Translations under genes and position numbers: made by a program
Notes under the pieces: generated by a model
The model's input: only the letters and a program-made list of their open reading frames with translations
Databases searched by the model: none
What the model was told of the DNA's origin: nothing
In this document: positions 1 to 10,159 of the stretch, one piece after another
How the letters are laid out: each line of letters begins with the position of its first letter
Numbering within the stretch: position 1 is the first letter of the stretch
Origin: Saccopteryx bilineata
Lineage: Eukaryota > Chordata > Mammalia > Chiroptera > Emballonuridae
DNA: 64,000 nucleotides
Reading direction: 5' to 3'
Assembly: GCF_036850765.1 (NCBI RefSeq)
Contig: NC_089493.1
Location: 125,060,239-125,124,238, forward strand

Positions 1-1090
1 ATCTGGGAGAAGGGTCTGCTAAATGAACTGACAGAGTCAACAACTATGACATATGAAGTATCTCTATACTTACTCAGTATCTTCAGGAGATCATGACACC
101 CCATGAATAAAACTTTAGTGGTAGATGTAGGCTCTTGGGGAGAAATGTCGAGGTAGAACCAATGGAGAGGAGACTCATATATAGTCTAAAAAATCATAGT
201 ATCATAAAACCTCAAGTGATCTAGTACAATCTCATTCCCTAACCTGAAAGTATCCCCACCAGTGGTCCTCTAGTGTCAGCATTTCATTATCTAATGAGAC
301 AGTCTATTCCATGTTGAGCAGCTGCTCAGTAGCTTTGTTGTGTAACAGCTAGCATGATCCACTTTTTCCAGGACTCCAGCTGGTCTGTCTGAGAGTGGCT
401 GGTCAGGCCTGACTGTGTTCCAGTAGAACAGGTGTTCATTTTCCCCTATGACAGTACAGAACCAGTCACTCATCTTCACACTTGAGGTCAAACATTTGTC
501 ACCTCTCCAGGGTGGCGACAGTCAGCCTGCCTTATTTTTCTACTTCGGAAGAATCCAATTATAGCAGGCCCATTCTTGGGTTACATGTCATGGAGTTCTC
601 TGACATCAGGTTGTATTTAAAGGCTCAATGCCAGGACTGTCCTCAACCACACCCCACCATTCTTGTTTGGCTCAGCTTTGTATTGTCTCAGCTTTTGGTA
701 ACATGTAAATCTCTGTTGAATGTTATATGTCGTGAATGGTGATGACAGAGGTGTGTCATCACCTGGCCCTACCTTACATGGCATACAACACTGGAAGGAA
801 GGTGATATGCCTGAGAAAAAGACACCAAACTAACCACAAACAAGATAAGGTTTGATAACCCAACTTCATAATTGTCTTTCCATGCTTCCTGATGTGTGCC
901 ATGCTCTGTATTGAAGTATTACATAGAATATAATTTGCTACATCAAGATTTGGTTTAGGCAATACATTCTAGAATAGATGACATACGTGAAGGAATAGAG
1001 TATTAGTATATTCAGAGAATACTTTCTGGAGCAGGTGGCCTTCAGGTAGGTTCTAAAGGATAGCTAGAAGTAGATATGCCGAGTGAAGTG
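1..1090. other. Non-coding sequence, nothing assigned
   Basis: AT-rich sequence with only short open frames on both strands and no domain I recognise. The stretch at about 1000-1080 resembles old mammalian interspersed repeats in wording (post-insertion decay is heavy), but I cannot name a family. Confidence 0.5.
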
Positions 1091-1094
1091 GTTC

Positions 1095-1660
1095 AGCTGC
1101 AAAATAACAGGGGCTCAAACATAATGGAATTTTATTTCTCCCTCATGTAACTTCAATAGTCCTGGGATGACATGGCAGTTTCATGGCTTTGGAGACCCAG
1201 GACCCATCTGTCTTATTGCTCTGATTGCTCTGCCATCTTAATCAGCAACTTTTATCGTGTGGTACAAGGTAGCTGCTCCAGCAACTGTCAACATATCATG
1301 AGTTCAGGCTACAGAAAGAGGGAAAGTGGAAGTTCAGGAAATGCTATTTTCATTGAGGACAGTCATGACCCAAAACCTGAATGCAGATACCACTTCCTCT
1401 CATGCCTCACTGGTAGACCTGTCTTGTGGCCACACCCACCTCCAGCAAATGAGCCTGGGAAACATAGTCCTTAGTTCTACTCCTACAGGCCACAATGAGA
1501 ACAGAATCTTGAGGAGGACCAGCAATCTTTGACACAATGAGAAGCCAATCCGAAGAAGCAGGAAATGTGCATGACTCGGCCTGGGCATCTGGGCATGTGG
1601 GGGTGAGGGAGGGCCTGAGTCTCTGAGGAGCTCATATACCACACTGGGGAGAAGGACAAG
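1095..1660. repeat. Unassigned ancient interspersed repeat
   Basis: The run beginning 'ggaattttatttctccctc' near 1125 and the clauses that follow read like a decayed mammal-wide medium-reiteration repeat. Short open frames of 66-100 aa here overlap on both strands and are not convincing genes. The family name would need a repeat-library search. Confidence 0.35.
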
Positions 1661-1839
1661 TCTAATGGAGAAGTTGAAGACACCAGGCTTTAATCCTCAG
1701 GTAGGTAGGGCTCATCGGACATTTTGTCCTGAGGGCCCAGGGATTGTAAAGGGACCCTGGTGAGCACAGGAGTGAATTCGTGAATTCAACGCTTGAGGTT
1801 TGTTTTATAAATAGACACATTTCTGATCAAAGTATTTAA

Positions 1840-2030
1840 AGTTGTACCTTATTTAATTTTTATTATACATATTTTATTAAATTAATTATTAAGTTAATAA
1901 ATAATGTAAGTTTCAGATGTACAACATTATATTTTGACATCTGTATACTTTATTGAGGGCTCTATACCAGAGGCCTAGTTTCCTTCTGTCACCATACATT
2001 TGACCCCTTTTACCCACTTTGCCCTTCCTC
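1840..2030 (-). mobile_element. Old LINE-1 3' UTR fragment
   Basis: AT-rich sequence containing 'gtttcagatgtacaacatta' (about 1910-1929) matches the way the 3' UTR of old mammalian LINE-1 elements reads when the element lies on the minus strand. It is heavily decayed and abuts plus-strand LINE-1 sequence. Confidence 0.5.
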
Positions 2031-2044
2031 TACCACTCTCGATT

Positions 2045-2268
2045 AAAAGAAGATGTGGTGTGTGTACACACACACACATATATACATATATAATGATATA
2101 TATAAATATATATAAAATGGAACACTACTCATTCTTAAAAAGATGAAATATTGCCATTTGTGACAACATGGATGGGTCTTGAGAATATTATGCTAAGTGA
2201 TATGTCAGACAGAAAAAGACAAAAAATATGATTTTACTCATATGTGTGATTGAGAACAAAAAGTAAAA
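2045..2268 (+). mobile_element. Old LINE-1 3' end, first copy
   Basis: Contains the LINE-1 ORF2 terminal and 3' UTR wording 'gccatttgtgacaacatgg' (2154-2172) followed by 'attatgctaagtgatatgtc'. A TG/AT-rich simple repeat sits at about 2055-2118, at the usual place inside this 3' end. The next element repeats the same segment. Confidence 0.7.
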
Positions 2269-2284
2269 TTGTACCTTATATTAA

Positions 2285-2890
2285 ACATTAAGATAAAGTT
2301 ACCATATGACCCAGCAACACCTCATCTGGGTATCTACCTGAAAAAAATTGAAAACATTTATTCACAAAGACATATATGTCCCTATGTTTACTGCAATGTG
2401 ATTTACAGTGGCCAAGACATGTAAAAAACCAAAGTGTCCTTTGATTAATGATTGAATAAAGAAGATGTGGGACATATATATAATGGAATACTACTCATGA
2501 GAAAAGATGAAATACCGCCATTTGCGACAACATGGATGGACCTTGAGAATATTATGCTAAGTGAAAAAGTCAGACAGAAAAATGTAAGAACCATATGATT
2601 TCACTCATATGTGGAATATAAAACTGAAAACAAAAAATGAACAAGCAAGAAAAACAAACAAAAACTCAGACATGGACAACAGCACAGTGGTCACCAGAGG
2701 GAAGGGGGCTGAAGGAGCAGTAAAGGATAAAGGGGTCCAATATATGGTGATGGGAGATGGTTTGACTTTGAGTGGTGGCCACACAATGCAATTTACAGAA
2801 GGTGTGTCACAGAAATGTGCATATAAAACCTATATAATCTTATTAACCAATGTTACCCCAATGCATTTAATAAAAATAAAAAAACTTTCA
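2285..2890 (+). mobile_element. Old LINE-1 3' end, second copy
   Basis: Begins with the ORF2 C-terminal coding remnant around 'ttaccatatgacccagcaac' (2299-2318), runs through a second copy of 'gccatttgcgacaacatgg' (2518-2536) and ends at an A-rich tail 'aataaaaataaaaaaac' near 2870-2886. It is 5'-truncated and stop-ridden, with the style of the L1MA-type families. Confidence 0.75.
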
Positions 2891-3089
2891 CCCTATTTTA
2901 AATCGGCAGGAGTTTGCAACTAAAAAAAAACCTTGCAGGTCCTTTTGCAACTCAGAAAAGTTACCTTTCTGTTGGTCTTTTTCTGTAAATCCCACAGCAC
3001 ATACACCATTTTTTTTTTTGCACAAATTCACGTACCTGTGTAATTACTTTGACCTGACTGGAAGAATCTGTTATGGACATCTGTTATTT

Positions 3090-3180
3090 TATTCTCACAG
3101 CAACCTAATGTGATTAGCATGCTATTCCTGTTTGAAAAATGCTGAATTTGACAAAGATCACCCAGCCCCTTATGCAGTGC
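3090..3180 (-). repeat. MIR/L2-like fragment
   Basis: 'ctcacagcaacctaatgtga' followed by 'tttgacaaagatcacccag' is a decayed form of the MIR core read on the minus strand. Confidence 0.5.
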
Positions 3181-3241
3181 TATCTTTGTACCACGCCATT
3201 CCCCGAGAAACAAGTGGGTGTTTGCAGCAATATTTTCCAAA

Positions 3242-3257
3242 ACATGGAACAGTGGAA
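3242..3257. repeat. Target site duplication, left copy
   Basis: The 16-mer acatggaacagtggaa here is identical to 7330-7345. It abuts the inverted LINE-1 segment that begins at 3258, and the right copy abuts an A-rich tail. A perfect 16-bp direct repeat in these positions is typical of LINE-1-mediated insertion. Confidence 0.85.
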
Positions 3258-4210
3258 GATCCGATGCCATCATTTCTTATGGCTGAGTAGTATTCCATAG
3301 TATATATGTACCAAAGCTTTTTAATCCACTCATCCTCAGATGGACACTTGGGCTGTTTCCAGATCTTCGCTATTGTGAACAATGCTGCTATAAACATGGG
3401 GGTGCATTTCTCCTTCTGAAACCTTTCTATGGTGTCCTTGGGGTATATTCCTAAAAGTGGGATGGCTAGGTCAAAAGGCAGTTCGATTTTTAATTTCTTG
3501 AGGAATCTCCATACTGTTTTCCACAGTGGCTGCACCAGTCTGCATTCCCACCAGCACTGCAGGAGGGTTCCCTTTTCTCCACATCCTCGCCAGCACTTAT
3601 TCTGTGTTGTTTTGTTGATGAGCGCCATTCTGACTGGTGTGAGGTGATATCTCATTGTGGTTTTAATTTGCATTTCTTTAATGATTAGTGATGTTGAGCA
3701 TTTTTTCATATGCCTATTGGCCATCTGTGTGTCCTCTTTGGAAAAGTGTCTATTCATTTCTTTTTCCCATTTTTGATTGGATTGTTTGTCTTCCTGGTAT
3801 TAAGTTTTACAAGTTCTTTATAAATTTTGGTTATTAACCCCTTATTAGATGCATTGTCAAATATATTCTCCCATTGTGTAGTTTGTCTTTGTATTCTGTT
3901 CTTATTGTCTTTAGATGTGCAGAAGCTTTTTAGTTTGATAAAGTCCCATTTGTTTATCCTGTCTTTTATTTCACTTGCCTGTAGAGACAAATTGGCAAAT
4001 ATATTGCTGCGAGAGATGTCAGAGAGCTTACTGCCTATGTTCTCTTCTAAGATGTTTATGGTTTTACCCCTTACATTTAAGTCTTTTATCCATTTTGACT
4101 TTATTTTTGTGAGTGGTGTAAGTTGGTGGTCTAGTTTCATTTTTTGCAGGTAGCTGTCCAATTTTCCCAACACCATTTGTTGAAGAGGCTGTCTTTACTC
4201 CAATGTATGC
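3258..4210 (-). pseudogene. LINE-1 ORF2 C-terminal part, inverted
   Basis: Minus-strand frames at 4176-3754 and 3757-3170 together encode the C-terminal part of LINE-1 ORF2p, the endonuclease/reverse transcriptase. The downstream frame contains the conserved 'HLTPVRMA' and cysteine-rich '[16 protein letters not shown]' stretch and the end 'YTMEYYSAI'. A frameshift near 3755 separates the frames, and the reverse transcriptase core is absent through 5' truncation. The piece is inverted relative to the LINE-1 3' UTR that follows, as expected after twin priming. Confidence 0.9.
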
Positions 4211-4446
4211 CTTGATAACATTATACTGAGTGAAATAAGTAAATCAGAAAAAACTAAGAACTATATGATTCCATACATAGGTAGGACATAAAAATGAGAC
4301 TCAGAGACATGGACAACAGTGTTGGGGTTACAGGGTGGGGGGAGGAGTGGGAGGGGGTTGGTGGAGAGGAAGGGCACAAAGAAAACCAGTTAGAAGGTGC
4401 CGGAAGACAATTTTATCAATGTCACCCCATTAAAATAAAATAAAAA
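4211..4446 (+). mobile_element. LINE-1 3' UTR, direct orientation
   Basis: Starts at 'cttgataacattatactgag' and runs through the G-rich polypurine tract (about 4335-4370) to 'caatgtcacccc' and an A-rich end (4430-4446). The same landmarks occur in reverse in the LINE-1 at 54538-57477. It joins the inverted ORF2 piece directly at 4210/4211. Confidence 0.85.
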
Positions 4447-4553
4447 AGAATTTGTCTCACGGCTAATACAGGCAGTTAGAAGAATAGTATAAGGATGCTA
4501 ATTCTGCTTCTCAGGCCATATCCTGCAAAAGGGGCCCCAAGAAAATTGGTGAT

Positions 4554-4930
4554 TTGGCTCCTCTGATTTTGCCAATTGGATTTAAAAAAATAGGTCAGGA
4601 ACGCCCTGAAATGGAACTAACAATACATGGGCATAAATTTAAAGGACTTTTATCTACTGGAGCTGATGTATCTGTTATTGCTAAGCTACGTTGGCCTCCT
4701 TCCTGGCCCACTCATCCAGCAGCCACAGAATTACAAAGTATAGGGCAGAGTAAATCCCCTCTACAAAGTTCTAGTTTTCTACATTGGGAAGATTAAGAAG
4801 GTCATTCTGGATTTTTTAAGCCTTATGTGCTCCCTGGATGGCCAGTTAATTTGTGGGGTAGAGATGTTTTGAAAAATACGGGAGCGTTGTTTGTCAGTCC
4901 TAATGGTTTAGTCAGTACTCAGATGCTTGA
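4554..4930 (+). pseudogene. Retroviral protease remnant
   Basis: The frame at 4554-4796 encodes a betaretrovirus-type aspartic protease segment with the active-site neighbourhood 'LLSTGADVSVIA'. A serine codon (4653-4655) occupies the place of the catalytic aspartate, so the enzyme would be dead. After a stop at 4794-4796, the next frame (from 4827) continues with 'PVNLWGRDVL', the usual distal part of this protease, and a G-patch-like remnant. It is a fossil within the composite insertion. Confidence 0.8.
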
Positions 4931-4959
4931 TCGAGGATTTCAAAGACTTGTAGGGCAAC

Positions 4960-5600
4960 ATAGCGCTCCATGTTTTATAGGACATACTCAAGCTCACTCC
5001 ATGCTCCCTGGAGCTTTAGCACAAGGGAATGCTCTTGTTGATCAAGCTACCCAAAAGAAAATTATTTGGAGCAACCATGACAGATCGAGCAATTCAGTCT
5101 CATACTATTCATCACTAGAACGCTGCAGCCCTGTGTAAACAGCTTCAACTTTCTCGGGAAGCAGCATGGCAGATTGGGAAATCCTGTCCAAGGGGTCCTA
5201 TACTATAATCTGTCCCTTCATTGGGAGTTAACCCTCAAGGACCCCTACCAGGACAACTTTGGCAAATGGATGTTACTCATATACCTTCATTTGGCAAATA
5301 GTCCTATGTCCACGTTACAGTGGAGACATATTCTGGATTTATAGTAACCTCTGTCAGAACAGGAGAGGCTGCTAAGCATGTTATAGCTCATTGTCTATAT
5401 GCATTTTTCTATTATTGGATTTCCTAAACTGGTTAAACTGACAATGCTCCTGCATATGTAGCAAAAGCATTTACTGTATTTTGTCAAACCTTTCAAATTA
5501 TGTGTTTTCTTACAATCTTTAAAGTCAAGGTATTATTAAAGTGTACCCAGAAAATATTTTAAGGTCAATTTAAAAAAACTTAACGGGGGGGGGGGAGTCA
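4960..5600 (+). pseudogene. RNase H end and integrase remnant
   Basis: 'GHTQAHSMLPGALAQGNALV' (about 4979-5038) marks the end of a retroviral RNase H domain, directly after protease, so the reverse transcriptase and most of RNase H are deleted. Integrase follows: the first catalytic aspartate is seen in 'MDVTH' (Asp codon 5269-5271) and the second in 'TDN' (5440-5442). The position expected for the catalytic glutamate reads as lysine (5538-5540). Several stops and frameshifts are present. An 11-bp G-run near 5584 lies at the integrase C-terminal region. Confidence 0.8.
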
Positions 5601-5609
5601 TATTCTGGA

Positions 5610-6115
5610 ACTCCTACGGGTCTACCATATCATGCTTTTTACTTAAAAATTTAAAAAATTTTTTTGAATGCTGATGAATAGGAGATGCCAAATCCTTTTC
5701 TCCTGCAAACTTCTACCTTCTTTTATTTGATCCAGCTAATAACACTGTTTTGTCTTTTTCCAAATAGCTCCAGATATATGGAAAAGCTTTATATAGGCAG
5801 ATGGGGATCCTCAAACCCCTCAGTGAGATCTTCTGAGTATGGCCTTTAAGATACCAAGAGGCAGAAAAGGCCCAATAGAGAACAGGGGAACTACCAGCTT
5901 CTAGGATATGCCCTTAAAGGCTCCAATTCCCCAAAGGGGTCTCATAGGATGCCATCTGGGTCCTGCTTCAATAGTGGAAAGGAAGGTCATTGAGCTAAAG
6001 CCTGCCAGACTTACATGCCTCTGCTGTGAGGAAACAGGGACACTGGAAGGTAAGCTTCTCCCTCGCTCCTCTAAGGGAGGGTTCAGTCTCTTCCAGCCCT
6101 GCTCCAGCCACTTAT
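5610..6115 (+). pseudogene. Integrase tail joined to gag capsid/nucleocapsid remnant
   Basis: Integrase C-terminal wording ends near 5690 and gag sequence follows. The first CCHC zinc knuckle of nucleocapsid lies at 5964-6005 with Cys-x2-Ser in place of Cys-x2-Cys and a TGA codon (5991-5993) four residues before its end. The second knuckle (6016-6058) is frameshifted. Gag normally precedes pol, so this order is abnormal, yet the minus-strand provirus shows the same order. Confidence 0.75.
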
Positions 6116-6129
6116 GACCTAACCTTGCC

Positions 6130-6905
6130 CAGAATGGTGGGGTTTGCCACTGAAGGCTGAAGGTGCCCAGGGCCATTGGCCCCATCTATGATACTGTGGA
6201 CGAGCCTAGGGTATTTCTTCCAAGAAGCAGGTAAACTGATCTCATTTGCACAAGGGCCACTTAACTATGTCTTGCCTGAATAGTCAGGTATTTTATTCTA
6301 CCCTCAAAGATCTCTGTTGTGGGTGTTAATAGTCCTATTTTCTGCTGCTTTGTTTAATATATAGTGTTTCCTTTATTCCTCCTACCTCAATGCCCCACTC
6401 ATATTTCAGGCTGGGACCTACTCCTCATTTAGAGCTCTCTTTCCCCCTTTTGCCAACTTTTATTAGGAATCTACCTTGCCACCCAGCTTAGTGTATCCCA
6501 AGCTTCTCTTTACCATGCCACAGTCACAGAGCTCCAGGGAAAAGCAACCTGGTCTCATCTCTCCAGGCAGAGGAGAACAGAAGCTCCATATCCACACATG
6601 CTGCAGATGGCTTTTCCAGTCTACCTGAATCATTACCAGCTAGAAGCAGTGGTCATTGGGACTTGGACGTGAGCTGCAAAGTATAGAATCATGACAAAAA
6701 TTTTAGTGCCATGTGAACTTTTCCTGGATGTGGACTTTTCCTGGACTCCTGCTCCTAACAGACTGAACTGGGGTTGTGTTGCATTTGCAGGGATTTGGAA
6801 TGGTGATGGTGCCAACTTGGACTTGGTGAACATGTTAAGGATGCTACTTTTTTATGGATTCTTGCTGTATTGGCCAAGAGTTTGCTTAAAGGCTTTAATC
6901 ATTGT
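6130..6905 (+). other. 3' internal retroviral sequence, coding not recognised
   Basis: Matches the provirus interior between its nucleocapsid remnant and 3' LTR (about 41170-42000, reversed), for example 'gctagaagcagtggtcattg' at 6640-6659. It could derive from env, but I see no diagnostic envelope motif and all frames are broken. Confidence 0.6.
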
Positions 6906-7329
6906 AAAAAAAAATAGAAGAATGGATGGAGAAGATGTGGCGCATATACACCATGGTATACTATTCAACCATAAGAAATGATGACATCGAATCATTTACA
7001 ACAAAATGGTGGGATCTTGATAACATTGTACGGAGTGAGGTGGGTGGGTTGGAAAAAACCGGGAACTGCAGGATTCCATACATTGGTGGGACATAAGGAC
7101 GAGACTAAGAGACTGGGGGGGGGGGGAGAGGGAGAGGGGGAGGGGGAGGGGCACAAAGAAGACTAGATAGAAGGTGAGGGAGGACAATCTGACTTTGGGG
7201 GATGGGTATGCAACATAATTGAATGACAAGATAACCTGGATATGTTTTCTTTGAATATATGTACCCTGATTTATTGATGTCACCCCATTAAAATTAATAA
7301 AAATTCATTTATAAAAAAAACAAAAAAAC
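6906..7329 (+). mobile_element. LINE-1 3' end with A-rich tail
   Basis: Starts abruptly after an A9 run with the last ORF2 codons (about 6915-6985), followed by the 3' UTR: polypurine G-tract (7115-7158), 'gattattgatgtcacccc'-like end near 7268-7288, then an A-rich tail to 7329 and the right copy of the 16-bp duplication. It is a second, longer 3' UTR variant than the one at 4211-4446. Confidence 0.85.
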
Positions 7330-7345
7330 ACATGGAACAGTGGAA
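7330..7345. repeat. Target site duplication, right copy
   Basis: Identical 16-mer to 3242-3257, immediately downstream of the A-rich tail of the second LINE-1 3' end. No copy occurs after the first A-rich tail at 4446. Confidence 0.85.
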
Positions 7346-7985
7346 CACTAGACCCTCACATTGAGCTATTTAAAAAAAAAGATATTTGTGGTCTAATGAG
7401 TCTGGAAAATGATGCATGTCTTTCTACTTGGAGATCCCCGGAGCGTAGAAGCAATAAATCCTATAGAATTGAATCCATTGGGACTTTAAAGCAATGTTGT
7501 TTCTTACGCCTATGTGATCAGAGAACAATCTCATATATCTGGCCCCCCAGGCTACCTCTCTACTCCTCCATTCCTCTCTGACAGGGTTCCCCCAGCTTGA
7601 AACAGTAGGAGGTTGACTGTGAGCGGACCACGGGGACAGTGTCAGGTTATCTGAGCAAGTCGCTTGAGGTTTTGGAGAAACAATTAAACAACACTCCTTC
7701 TCTTCCCCTACTTAAATTCAGAACACAGTGAACAATCAGAAGGAGATAAAAATGTTAGCTTTATTCTGATAAATCTTATACATGTGGGTGGCTCAGGTCT
7801 GCGGGCAGGTGGGCTGCACCCACACCTCCTGAACCAGCCAGACTTCACCATCCAGGCACAGACTCAGTGGGCTGACCCATTGTCCAGTGGGAAGTAGTAG
7901 GACTGAGGGCATCCCCACCACAGGCAGGCGGATCCCCAAAAGGAGTAACCCAGAAAGTCAGAGCCATCAGGCTTTGTCCCCTCGC
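7346..7985. other. Unique non-coding sequence
   Basis: No repeat family or convincing coding frame recognised. It continues the pre-insertion sequence that ends at 3257. Confidence 0.5.
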
Positions 7986-7989
7986 CCAA

Positions 7990-8125
7990 ACTCAGGTAAG
8001 TTGCTACTCCCTCCTAATGCTCTATGCCTCACTTTCCTGACTTGTCAGATGGAATGAATGATGCCCACGCTACCTGCTTCCAGGGTTGTTATGAGGATGA
8101 CACAAATGGTGATGGAGAAATACAT
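7990..8125 (+). repeat. MIR SINE fragment
   Basis: The MIR core is readable as 'cctcactttcctgacttgtc' then 'agggttgttatgaggatga', a mammal-wide tRNA-derived SINE of great age. Confidence 0.75.
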
Positions 8126-8191
8126 TGATTGAAAAATTTTAAATACTAAATTACCTTATTTGGGTCGTTAGGTTAGAGTTTATGTTAAGTC

Positions 8192-8226
8192 ATTCATCAT
8201 TCATTCATTCATTCATTTATTCATTT
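8192..8226. repeat. (ATTC)n microsatellite
   Basis: About eight imperfect attc/attt units. No neighbouring feature depends on it. Confidence 0.85.
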
Positions 8227-8231
8227 GAAGA

Positions 8232-9105
8232 GTGGATATGTTATATATATGCTAAGTCCTGGGAGAATAAATCACAGATTTTCAGCTGGGGCCTCTGAGC
8301 CACCACTCTCTCCCACCATGTCATGGCTGTCCCACTTCTGTCCCCATCTGACATCTTGAATGTCCACTCTCTCTATTGATATAAATTCTATCTAATATAT
8401 GAGATAGCTACTTACCCACTTTCTCTGGTAAACTATTGTTCGCTTTGGCCATCCCTTTCTTGGAGCCGATCAAATGGTCAGTTACTGCAATGCTCATTGT
8501 CACATTTGCATTTCTCCTGTGGTTTTATAAGGCCAGGAGTCATATCCTCACTTCAACTGCCCCAGAACACTGTCTCAGATGCAGGACTGGGTCAGGGATG
8601 GATAATGACCAGGGATTGCTGATGGATTTAGCCAGCTGGGGAAGGTGGTGTGGTGGCCATGATCTCATTTTCCCCATTCCCTGGTATGTACCTAATTCAG
8701 CTTTGTGAGATTTTTCTGGAGTGTCAGCTGTGCTGTTCTGAGCTGGGCCGTGGAGGGCAGAATGTCCAGAGGCGCAAGGGGAATGGCATGTGGGACGGGC
8801 TTGGCAGGAGGCAAGGATGTTTGAGGCCCTTCCTAGCCTCCAGCAGGGTCTCAGAATGTTCTGACCCACTTTAGCGTCTTAAAAGAGAAATGTCAGGGAA
8901 AAAATACGTGAGAAGATTTTGGGACTGTAAACCATAGGGAGAACAGAGAAAACGGCCAAAGGTAAGGTCCCCCTAGGCAAATCATGCCCTGAGGAGTCCA
9001 GGCACTTGGGACCGCGAGTTCACAAATGCCATCTCATGATTAGTGCTAACCAGACAGGAGACCCAGATGTGGGATTCCCCAGAAATGACTCAGCTGCACT
9101 GGATT
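8232..9105. other. Unique non-coding sequence
   Basis: Open frames at 8436-8708 (+) and 8540-8869 (-) overlap each other and show no domain. I treat them as chance. Confidence 0.5.
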
Positions 9106-9107
9106 TG

Positions 9108-9195
9108 GGTCTTTGTGTGGTTGCTGATGGGCCTCTACTCAGTGCCTCAGTTTCTTCATTGATAAAAAGAGAAAGAGTTGGACTTAATTACAGGT
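9108..9195 (+). repeat. MIR fragment
   Basis: 'gtgcctcagtttcttcattg' is the most conserved stretch of MIR, with a short decayed flank. Confidence 0.65.
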
Positions 9196-9199
9196 CACA

Positions 9200-10155
9200 A
9201 GTTCATCTCCGTCTTTTAATTATTAAACTTGAATTTTTTTTTACGTTTAAAAGTCTGACTATTTTACATTAATCTAGTGTTTTGTAAACATTCTTTAAAA
9301 AATTCATATTGTCCACAAATCCTAGGCCTACAGACAACAGCTTGTGTGGCAGTGCCCCCCGCCCAGCCCAAGTCCTGTAGTCACACCTATCGCCCCGGTC
9401 CTGGCTCTCCTCATCCTGTGACACGACCTTATGGCCCCCATAGTATTCGGGTTCATCCCCACCCTCACATTGACCACATACTTCCCATGGTTCCTTCCAG
9501 CAAGGGCACTTGGTGATTCAGGGTGCACCTGGGGCGTGAGCTCACGCACAGCAGCATCTGGGCGGCTCGACCCAGGTGCCAGCCCAGGCCCGGCATTGAC
9601 CTGCTGACGGACCCGGGTGAGCCGCCTCCATTCTCCGCCTCCATCTTCCTCATATGTTACACAAGGGGACTGACCGACTGGGTCAGAACCATCAATAACA
9701 TCTTTTCAAGTTCTCACATTCTGTGACTATGAAAATGCCATTTGCCATAGTAAAATGAAGCTATGATTTAAATGCTGTGGAATTTGGCTGTTTCAGCCCC
9801 TCTCCAAACTTTGTGAAGGGGTGTGAGAGGCAGAGAGGGAGGAGGAGGAGGCAGGGAGGGGGAGGCTTGGGGGAGCCGTCACCAGTGACAGCTGAGCAAG
9901 TCCTGGGTTCGGGCTGACCTCCCAAGTCCGGTGGGGGGAGTTGAAAGAGACCCTGTGCCTCCTGGCATACTGTCCAGGTCAATGTCTTAGAATCCCCTAA
10001 CCCTCCCCTTTCCAGAAGCCTGAGGCTCTAGAGTAAAGCTGACAATGTACAAACAAAGCATTCAAAAGGGAGGACACGGAGCCAAATTCTCTGTCAAGTC
10101 ATGCCAGCAGAGGCTTCTCGATAAGGCCCTCGGGTCAGGGAAGCGCTCTGGCTCA
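9200..10155. other. Non-coding sequence with a CpG-rich patch
   Basis: Mostly unique. A short CpG-dense patch lies at 9533-9625. Purine-rich GGA repeats occur at 9825-9870. No gene can be supported. Confidence 0.5.
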
Positions 10156-10159
10156 CGTG

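Larger units (their letters stand above)
4447..6905 (+). mobile_element. Defective class II (betaretrovirus-like) endogenous retrovirus fragment
   Basis: Contains decayed protease, RNase H end, integrase and gag capsid/nucleocapsid coding remnants, in that order, and no LTR. The 5600-6900 part is homologous, in opposite orientation, to the internal region of the provirus at 40626-45071. Homology stops at about 6905, some 280 bp before the LTR would be expected, and LINE-1 sequence takes over. Reverse transcriptase is missing. All reading frames are broken. Confidence 0.85.
3258..7329 (+). mobile_element. Composite LINE-1 insertion carrying a retroviral fragment
   Basis: One insertion is suggested by the 16-bp duplication at its two ends. 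In order it contains an inverted LINE-1 ORF2 piece (3258-4210), a direct LINE-1 3' UTR with A-rich end (4211-4446), a defective class II retroviral fragment (4447-6905) and a second LINE-1 3' end with A-rich tail (6906-7329). The simplest model is a twin-primed LINE-1 whose transcript read through its own weak polyadenylation site and carried 2.9 kb of downstream DNA. The alternative is a later insertion into the A-tail of the first LINE-1, which would push its right duplication away. Confidence 0.65.

Noticed and set aside
4447..4510. A 5' LTR for the plus-strand retroviral fragment
   Set aside because: No sequence like the LTRs at 40626 or 44631 occurs next to the fragment on either side.
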